From: Onchidella celtica
Taxonomy: Eukaryota; Mollusca; Gastropoda; Systellommatophora; Onchidiidae
Length of the DNA: 64,000 nucleotides
Direction: 5' to 3'
Assembly: GCA_963931925.1 (NCBI GenBank)
Contig: OZ007579.1
Location: forward strand, 50,311,619 to 50,375,618
Shown: piece by piece, positions 57,125 to 64,000 of the stretch
Layout: the number at the start of each line of letters is the position of its first letter
Numbering within the stretch: position 1 is the first letter of the stretch
Translations under genes and position numbers: made by a program
The notes under the pieces: model-generated
Databases searched by the model: none
What the model saw: only the letters and a program-made list of their open reading frames with translations
What the model was told of the DNA's origin: nothing

Positions 57125-60100
57125 CTTACGACTAGCATATGCCACAGGGTACAACTTTCCCTCGTGTTCCTGCATAAGACTAGCGCCTAATCCGCGATCT
57201 GATGCATCAGTTGCTAAGACAAACTCTTTGGAAAAATCTGGCAAACATAACACGGGTTTGGAGATAATGACATTCTTCAAAGAGGTGTACGCTTTCTCCT
57301 GCGTTTCATCCCACTGAACTATATTGGGCTGACCCTTTCTAAGTAAATCAGACAATGGTGATGCAAGCGCTGAAAAGTTAGGAATAAATTCATGGTAATA
57401 TCCCACTAATCCTAAGAATGCTTTCACTTCCTTCTTAGTGGTGGGTCTGGGTGCGTCTCGTACCTTACATACATTCTTTCTAACAGGCCAATCATACCTT
57501 CTCCCACTAAGTGTCCAACAAAGTCTACTTCAGACGTTCCAATCAGACACTTCGATGGTCTTGCAGTTAATCCAGCTTGGTCCATCCTCTGCAGTAAGTC
57601 CTTGAGAGTCTTCACATGCTCGTCGAATGTCTCTGTATGAATCAGCAGGTCATCCACATATGCTGTCACATTGTTCATTCCACGGATCAATGGCTTTACG
57701 ATCCTGTTCAGCGTGGCTCCTGAGTTCATCATCCCAAGAGGCATCCGAATGAATTCATAGTGTTCGCCCATGGTGACGAACGCCGTCTTGGGAATGTCTT
57801 GCTCTCGAACTTTCACTTGCCAGTACCCCTTGCTCAGATCAATCCGAGAGAATAATTTTCCTCTCGAGAGACTCTGAAACACTTCTAATGGCGCTGCTGT
57901 CGGATGAGGGTCGAATACTGTGATCTTGTTTAACCTCCTGTAGTCGATGCAGACTCGGTTGGATCCGACCTTCTTCTTGACGACAACAATAGGTGAAGCA
58001 TAAGCTGATGAGCTCCTTCGAATGATGCCCAGCCTTTCCATGGTGCTAAGCTCCTCCTTCAATGAGTCGCGCATAGCGTAGGGCACCGGGTATGGTCGTT
58101 GACGAACTGGTACTTCTGTCGTCAGGTCGATGCGATGTTCACCCAACTGGCAGCATCCAGGGAGATTGGTGAAGACGTGCTGGTAATTCTTCACCACATC
58201 GCAGAGTTCTTGACGTTGTTCCGATGTCAGTTGCGTTCCATACTGGACATCTCTGTAGCCTTCATTCTGGTCCCAGCTTCCTAGGTCGGCAAGGTCCTCC
58301 GTCGTTCCACCGTTGTCGCCTTCCAGGTCGCAGTCCTCGATGATTGTCATGCCAGCTGACTCCACGGGTTGACTCTTGTCCATCATGTCGTCCTCTGCCA
58401 GTACAGTCTCAGCACTATCACCGCCGCCGTCCTTTATGGCGTTGACATGTTCAGGCGTGGTATCTCTCCTACTGTTGTCCATCCCACACATCTCGGTCAC
58501 AATAGGTCTCGGTTCCATTGCCACTGCTGCTGCTTTTGACGTCCTTGGAATGTATCTCTTGAGGAGTTTGGCGTGCAAGGTCTTTTCTTTTGCACCCATC
58601 TTGACTCTATAGTCGTTAACACCGACAACTGAGACTACCTTATATGGTCCCTTCCATTGGACTAGGAGCTTGTTAGTGTTCGTCGGCAGTAGCACCAACG
58701 CTTCATCTCCGGGGCGGAACTTCCTCTCTCGCGCCTTCCGGTCGTAGTAGGTCTTCTGTCTACCTTGAGCCTTGGAGAGTTCTTCCGTCGCTAACTTCCA
58801 TGTGTCCTCCAGCCTCTCACGTAGTTCCATGACGTACTGGTAACTGGTCTTCGTTTCCGGCTCCTCTACATCCTTGGTCCATAGTTGTCGTAAGATGTGC
58901 ATTGGTCCTCTCACAGTTCTCCCATACAGCAACTCGAATGGGGCAAACTTGGTCGACTCTTGGGGAACTTCACGATATGCGAAGAGCAGCGGGTTGATGT
59001 ATCTGTGCCACTGCTTGGGTTGCTCTGCGCACAGTCGCCTTAAGGTCTTCTTCAGTGCGCTGTTAAATCGCTCCACCAACCCGTTGCACATAGGGTGGTA
59101 GACTGTAGTGGTCGACTGTCGAATTCCCAATGGTCTATTCGTTTCCTTCATGACATCTGACATAAACTGGGTCCCTTGGTCTGACAAGATCTCTTCGGGC
59201 ACACCCAAACGGCTGTAGATGTTCACTAAGGCTTCTGCTACCGTTTCTGCGTCGATCTTCTTCAAGGGTGTGGCTTCGGGGTAACGAGTAGCGTAGTCTA
59301 TGTACACCAGGATATACCGATGTCCACCTTCACTTGGGGGGTCGATAGGTCCTACTAAGTCCACGGCCACTCGCCTAAATGGTACGTCCACTACTGGCAT
59401 ACTCTGCAGGTGCACCTTTGGGGTCGCTCCTTTGTTCACCGTCCTCTGGCATATGTCGCATGAGCGGCAGTATCTCGCGACGTCACCTTCAATTCCAGGC
59501 CAATAAAAATTGCTCATAACTCTGTCTTTGGTTTTCTTCACGCCGAGGTGTCCTCCGACGATCGAATCGTGGGCTACACTCAGTACATACTCTCTCAGTT
59601 TCTCGGGTAGTACCACTTGCCTTATAACCGTCGCCTGTCTCAGGTCCTTGTAGATCCGGTACAGTACTCCTCCATGTTTCTCAAAATGAACAGATTTATT
59701 GCCTCTATTAGTTGGGATCTTCTTCTGCTCTACCTTCCTAATGACTTCGTCTTCTTCTTGGAGTCGGATAAGTTCCTCTCTATCCACTCCCGCGTGCCGT
59801 TCTGCCCTCGGCACCTTCAGCGACGTAGACCGGTCCTTCCTCTTCTCCTGGGCCCTCGTGGTCACCGCTCCTACCATCACCTCAGTATCAGGGTCGTACG
59901 GATCCTTCGCTCCGTCCACGTTCCCGACTACTAGGTCGCAGATGGTCTCCGGGAGACACAGCGCCGTCACTTTGCCCGTCAGGTAAGGCGTCTTCACGTC
60001 GATAACGGCTTCCTCCGCCGCTAGCAAGGAGTTATCGATCCTCGCGATAAGTTTCTTCCCACCGGTGAGCTGTCCGTCGTCCACCAGTGCTCGCTGCACC

Positions 60101-60681
60101 ACTACACCTTCACAGCCGGTATCTCTTAGGACAACTACCACTCGATTTCCAATCAAGCCCTTCATCACTGGTAACTTCAGCTTCTCCACGGTCCTTCCGT
60201 CACTGCATCCTCCGCACGCAACAGGCACCGCTAACTGTAGCTTCCCGTCCTTCATTACTGCTTGAACGTTGATGCTGGTGTCAGCCGTCGTCGCATCCTG
60301 TCTCGACGACTCGTCCGCCGCTATCACTACGGCCGCCGCCGCCTTGTTCGGCTTGCCTCGTCCCATATCCTTCTGGGCTGGGCACATCCTCCGAACGTGG
60401 CCTGGCTTTCCACAAAGGTAACATTTCAACTCACCTTTGTCGTTTAACTTTGCACGACACTCCGTCGCCTTGTGTCCCGGCCTCTGGCACCTATGGCAGA
60501 CCTGTGGGCTTCTGTCTCCGTTGGGCCTCTGTCGCACTGGCCGGCTCTGCAGTCTGGCGCTCCCGCTGAGCGTCCGGTTCCTCGCTACCAGGTACGCCTC
60601 CGCTGAATCTGCGATGTCCTGTAGCGTCTTTGGTTTCCTCTCCCTCACATGGGTTGCAAGGTCTGGTGGGCAGGCATCCAT
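57125..60681 (-). pseudogene. Pol of element D, interrupted by element C and one frameshift
   Basis: From 60681 the frame includes the end of gag with two CCHC knuckles (CHRCQRPGHKATEC, CYLCGKPGHVRRMC), then a protease LRDTGCEG. Integrase follows, with HHCC (VAHDSIVGGH...CDICQ), VDLVGP, LSDQGTQFMS, LVERFNS and WKGPY. RT has SPIVVVKKK, FSRIDLSKGYWQ and an intact YVDD at 1008-1011 of this piece. Near 57425-57480 a frame change separates RT from the connection and RNase H start (KEVKAFLGLVGYYHEF, LATDASDRGLGA). The frame then runs into element C at 57124 and continues at 47984. Integrase again precedes RT. Confidence 0.92.
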
Positions 60682-60690
60682 GAATTGCTC

Positions 60691-61410
60691 TCAGACGAAC
60701 AGATCTCTCACTCCTTCATAGGTCTCCTCCGTCTTCGACAGCTTTATCCACCTCTCTAGATAGGTCTTGATCCTGGTCAAAAACATTCCAACATCTTCTC
60801 CATCTTCAGGCTTACCTTGTCTGAACATGAGTCTGTATCCGTCCTCTGACAGGTTGTACCTCTTCTGCAACGCTTCCTTGACCTTGTCGTAGTCCTTGGC
60901 TTCGTCGATCGGTAGTCTGCAGAAGCACTCCAAAGCTCTCCCAGTCAGCAGGGCAGACAGTGATGTCGTCCAGGTGGATCTGGGCCATTCAGCTGTCTCG
61001 GCAAACCTCTCAAACCGCAGCAACCAGCTATCCAGATCGTCCTTCTTGTCCTGAAATGCAGGTAGCTTGGGTCTCTTAGAACTGGCGTGGTCGTCGGTCT
61101 TCTGCGCTGAGTCGTTGCCTCCACGTTGCTGGCGCATCCTCTCTATCTCCAACTCGTGGTTCATCTTTTCCCTTTCCAGCTGTCGTTCAGCCTCCTTCTC
61201 CTGTCGTTCAGCCTCCTTCTCCTGTCGTTCAGCCTCCTTCTCCTGTCGTTCAGCCTCCTTCTCCCGAGCCTGTCGTTCAGCCTCCTCCTGTCGTTGAGCC
61301 TCCAGCTGTCTTTCTCTTTCTAGGTCTTCACGGAGGTAGTCCCGTCTCTCCTGCCCAGTGAGCTCCATAGCGTCCGCTTCCTGGCTAAGCCTTCCAATAA
61401 CCTCCGACAT
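60691..61410 (-). pseudogene. Gag of element D, interrupted by an in-frame stop
   Basis: 239 codons to TGA at 60691-60693. Beyond it the same frame continues into the rest of gag and pol, so this stop falls inside the capsid region, not at a gag-pol junction. Residues about 28-90 form an EAERQEK-type coiled coil built from a 21-bp DNA unit repeated about four times (61190-61270). The stop is parsimoniously a CGA-to-TGA change in an Arg codon. The ATG at 61410 has about 87 bases of leader after the primer site. Confidence 0.9.
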
Positions 61411-61497
61411 GTTGTAGATAGCTTGTCGATGATATTCTACAATAAACTATGTAAATAAATCTAGTAATTTTGATCTGGTCCGCTCGAATATGGTCGG

Positions 61498-61515
61498 ATC
61501 CCGGACGAGCCCCCA
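61498..61515 (-). other. Primer binding site of element D (tRNA-Pro)
   Basis: The minus strand reads TGGGGGCTCGTCCGGGAT, three bases from the 5' LTR. This is the 18-base proline-tRNA primer site familiar from murine leukaemia virus. Element B shares its first 13 bases. Confidence 0.9.
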
Positions 61516-61518
61516 ATA

Positions 61519-62137
61519 TGTAACAGCTGAGGTTGTTCTAGCACGTTATAGTAGGGGGGAGTTAGTTGATCTAACTACAACCCCTTAGAAAACGAAACTA
61601 TTACAGCTGTAAAATAAATAAACACGAGATCCGACGATAGATTAAATAATACTAAAGTTTAATAACTGTATAGTGAACAATAAATTACAGGAAGACACCA
61701 GCGAAACTAAATACCTACGCCACACAAAAGGAAACTCACTTACTCACCCACCAACCACTCACACAGGTCTATATATATAAACATTCCTACAGAAAGTTCC
61801 CGAAATAAACGTTACCTTTGCCCTCGCACAAACTAACCAATCACGCATCAATACGTCATCAGGTTACATCACTCAAGGCCAAATCTGTCGTAAACATTCG
61901 TATCCACAACGTTATCGAATATTCGGGAACATACTAATATTTACTGAACGAGTCAAAACACCTGACAACAAGCGAGCGAGGAAAAAAACTACTCACTAGA
62001 AAAGAAGGTCAGGTCACGGAGTACAGTACACTCTGGCGGTTGTCAACAATAAGATGAAAAAAGTAGTGGACACATGCTCAGCCACCAGCACAACAACAAA
62101 ACCGGGGGAGGGCAAGGGGTAGCCCGCAGATGCTACA
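61519..62137 (-). repeat. 5' LTR of element D
   Basis: 619 bp, TG...CA ends, followed by the ATCTA duplication. It differs from the 3' LTR by about seven changes including indels. Confidence 0.93.
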
Positions 62138-62176
62138 ATCTAGAATCTAGATCTAGATCTAGATCTAGATCTATGT
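62138..62176. repeat. ATCTAG short repeat
   Basis: Several ATCTAG units form the target region of element D; its duplication ATCTA is one of them. The matching left flank (about 46300-46327) also has TCTAGATCTA. Confidence 0.85.
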
Positions 62177-63079
62177 AATGTCATTAATTTAGGCTAGCCA
62201 CATGCACATGTGTTCTGCAGGATGCCGTTATTCATAACTGTGACACAGTTTACACAAATAGTATAGCCTACTTAGATCCAGAGCTAGTCTAGGTTTACTT
62301 ACAGTGTTGTTGTCAATCCATACAGTCACGTCATAACGTCATATGCCTCCCTCTTCTTCATCTGTCTTCACTCGACTGGAGACTGTGAAGCCTTGGGCTT
62401 GGTTGTCTTTGGCTTGGAATTTTATATCAGTGACAAAACGATACTGAACAGCAGTCTGCCTTTATTCGCTTCATGATTATATTTATTATCACATTTGTAT
62501 TAAACGTTCAACAGATCGCAAAAATCGATAATGTTGACGATAGAGAAGTCGTGCAATTCAAGCGGAGCTTCGATCAGTCTTACATATTTCGCCATCTTTC
62601 TCACGTCACCTGACTTCCTGTGCCAGCTGATTGGTTTCCTAAAATAGGTTTACAACACGTGGCAATGTTTACCTACTTTATTTTGAGCACGCTCGCCTGC
62701 CCACTGTTGTCACGGAATTCACGCGGAAGTTTCCCCTCTCCCTAAATCTATACTCTCTGGTAATACTATCCTATCTATCTACTGATCGCCGATTTTATGT
62801 GGATGACCCAACATGTCTCGACATCAATGTCTTTGTGCTGATTCCTTTCGGTCTGGAGTGGTGAGCTTTGTTTTTTACCATTCGAAGAATGGGGCAGTTA
62901 CCGCTCCTTGTGATTTTAATAAACACGGAAACCAAAACCGTGTTGTGGTGTCTTCGCTGAGTGTATTGAAAGATGTGCTGGTATAGGAGAAGAGAATGAA
63001 GAAAGCAGAGGGAGAAAATGGCGAGGAGAACTAAGCGACGGAAAGGAAGAGATAAATGAAGAAAATTACACACACATAC

Positions 63080-63080
<1 letters not shown>
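62177..63080. other. Spacer, no gene seen
   Basis: No convincing ORF or repeat boundary. Confidence 0.5.

Positions 63081-63122
<42 letters not shown>
63081..63122. repeat. GA dinucleotide microsatellite
   Basis: About 20 GA units, preceded by a short CA run. Confidence 0.95.
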
Positions 63123-63126
<4 letters not shown>

Positions 63127-63347
63127 GTGAAGATAATGCTTGAAAAATGACGACACGAAGGGGGAAGGAAGGAAATTGATTGCTGAGAAAGAAGGTTAAA
63201 AATAACGAATGGATGGAGGAGGCAAACTGATGACCAAAAAAAAAAAAACCCGCTTTGACTTTTTTTAAATTTTGTTTTAATCAACGCTCAATGGATTTTT
63301 CTCTATGTGAAGTACTCTAAAAAAAAAAAAAAAGTTTAAAATTCTGT

Positions 63348-63959
63348 TTACAATAAATCTAAGTCCACGTTCTTTAAGAAAACATTGCAAAAAAAGTGCA
63401 ACCCTTTCACTGTCTTCAGCCAGGACAGTTTCCATGAATCGTGGAAAACATCCCGTGAATCATACAATTCGTCAAATTTGTCCCTATCGTGATACCATAC
63501 ATATTTCCCTTTTAATTTATGTAAGTCACCCTGAGCAGACAGGCCTGCCATAATAGTGGGGACAGCGATTTCCAGGAATAAATGATGCCTGGAGAAGACG
63601 GTGGAAAAGTAGATGAACTGGAATTTCAAGGATGATGGCACATAGAAGATATCTGAAGCTTCGTACGTCACGCATGTGGAACAGTTCGTAATTTGCTGAA
63701 GCTGTAGTCCAAACCGTTTTACCACATCCCCCAACAATGGGTGTGACGCCAGTGATTTCAGAGAATTGAGAGTGACTGCCGCAGTGCTCCTGCCCACGTC
63801 AAAATCCCACGGTATCCAATGATCTTGCTTGTCTATATCCGGGACTTTAGCGGATCTGACGTCACCAGACCGTAGTCTCGGAAACCACAGTTGATTAACA
63901 GGTAGTTTATTGATGGTGATTGGTTGATTAAAGAAAAAAAAGGGATTAATATAAAACAT
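63348..63959 (-). CDS. Unrecognised ORF, possible terminal exon of a host gene
   Basis: 203 codons ending at TAA 63348-63350. The first 15-20 residues (Phe-rich, from a T-run) look like intron read-through, so the true exon probably starts at an AG acceptor near 63880-63900. The rest has ordinary globular composition, with IPWDFDVGRSTAAVTLNSL, a cysteine pair CSTC, YEASDIFYVPSSL, LFLEIAVPTIMAGL and a charged KYVWYHDRDKFDELYD segment. It matches no mobile-element protein I know. The balanced codons and amino acid mix argue for a real exon. A glycosyltransferase-like enzyme crossed my mind from DIFYVP and EIAVPTI, but I cannot support it. Upstream exons would be outside the window. Confidence 0.45.
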   Translation of the reverse strand: MFYINPFFFFNQPITINKLPVNQLWFPRLRSGDVRSAKVPDIDKQDHWIPWDFDVGRSTAAVTLNSLKSLASHPLLGDVVKRFGLQLQQITNCSTCVTYEASDIFYVPSSLKFQFIYFSTVFSRHHLFLEIAVPTIMAGLSAQGDLHKLKGKYVWYHDRDKFDELYDSRDVFHDSWKLSWLKTVKGLHFFCNVFLKNVDLDLL

Positions 63960-64000
63960 ATATTACCAAAAAAAGGCGTGGGTGGATAGATTGATAGGCG

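Larger units (their letters stand above)
46328..62137 (-). mobile_element. Element D: INT-first LTR retrotransposon split by element C
   Basis: The LTRs (46328-46949 and 61519-62137) begin TGTAACAG and end GCTACA on the plus strand. They are flanked by the 5-bp duplication ATCTA (46323-46327 and 62138-62142). Without the 9.1-kb insertion of C and its duplication, the element is about 6.7 kb. It has a full tRNA-Pro primer site, gag, pol with integrase before RT, and a polypurine tract. The LTRs differ at about 7 sites including indels, so D is older than C, as the nesting requires. One in-frame stop, one frameshift and the insertion make it dead. Confidence 0.95.

Overview
The window is eukaryotic, almost certainly animal, intergenic DNA dominated by mobile elements. 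Non-LTR retrotransposons, Ty3/gypsy-class LTR elements, piggyBac-, Helitron- and hAT-type DNA elements, a tRNA-derived SINE, long GATA microsatellites and gene fragments with splice-type junctions all point to a metazoan. The repeat mix and ATCTAG-rich spacers would fit a lophotrochozoan such as a mollusc, but this is only an impression; no species-diagnostic gene is present.

Layout. 1-7.2 kb: two same-orientation, frameshifted L1/Tx1-like LINE ORF2 remnants. 7.2-18.3 kb: a nested block of LTR elements. An apparently intact 8,570-bp element (B, 8278-16847) has equal-length LTRs with no difference seen in the stretches compared, a 5-bp duplication, and one 1,595-aa Gag-Pol ORF. It sits inside the 3' LTR of an older relative (A), followed by another LTR fragment. 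18.3-25.6 kb: interspersed repeats, a broken piggyBac-type transposase, and a 1,755-bp TTAA-flanked element that carries a minisatellite. 26.3-29.7 kb: a SINE, a 48-bp minisatellite of about 45 copies, and a non-autonomous Helitron with both ends. 30-41 kb: LINE debris, microsatellites, a hAT-like MITE, a second TTAA-flanked element, and the best host-like gene: a 128-aa secreted-peptide precursor on the minus strand (33984-34370). 41.8-45 kb: a repeat-family ORF of unknown function (+) facing a frameshifted SWIM zinc finger/YqaJ nuclease pseudogene (-). 46.3-62.1 kb: LTR element D (minus), disrupted in its RNase H domain by LTR element C (minus, 47985-57119); both have exact 5-bp target duplications. 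The last kilobase holds an unrecognised ORF that may be the terminal exon of a host gene.

How the parts work together. All three LTR elements with coding capacity (B, C, D) place integrase before reverse transcriptase, the reverse of normal Ty3/gypsy order and the arrangement known from Gmr1-type elements. B and D have tRNA-Pro-type primer sites. The nesting and LTR divergence give a consistent order: A and D are old, C is younger (at least 3 LTR differences in 1,284 bp), and B looks youngest. C is notable because gag and pol are in one frame, separated by a single UGA whose 3' context matches the CAR-YYA readthrough motif. Its reverse transcriptase active site, however, has lost one aspartate. 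No CRISPR array, rRNA or functional tRNA was seen.
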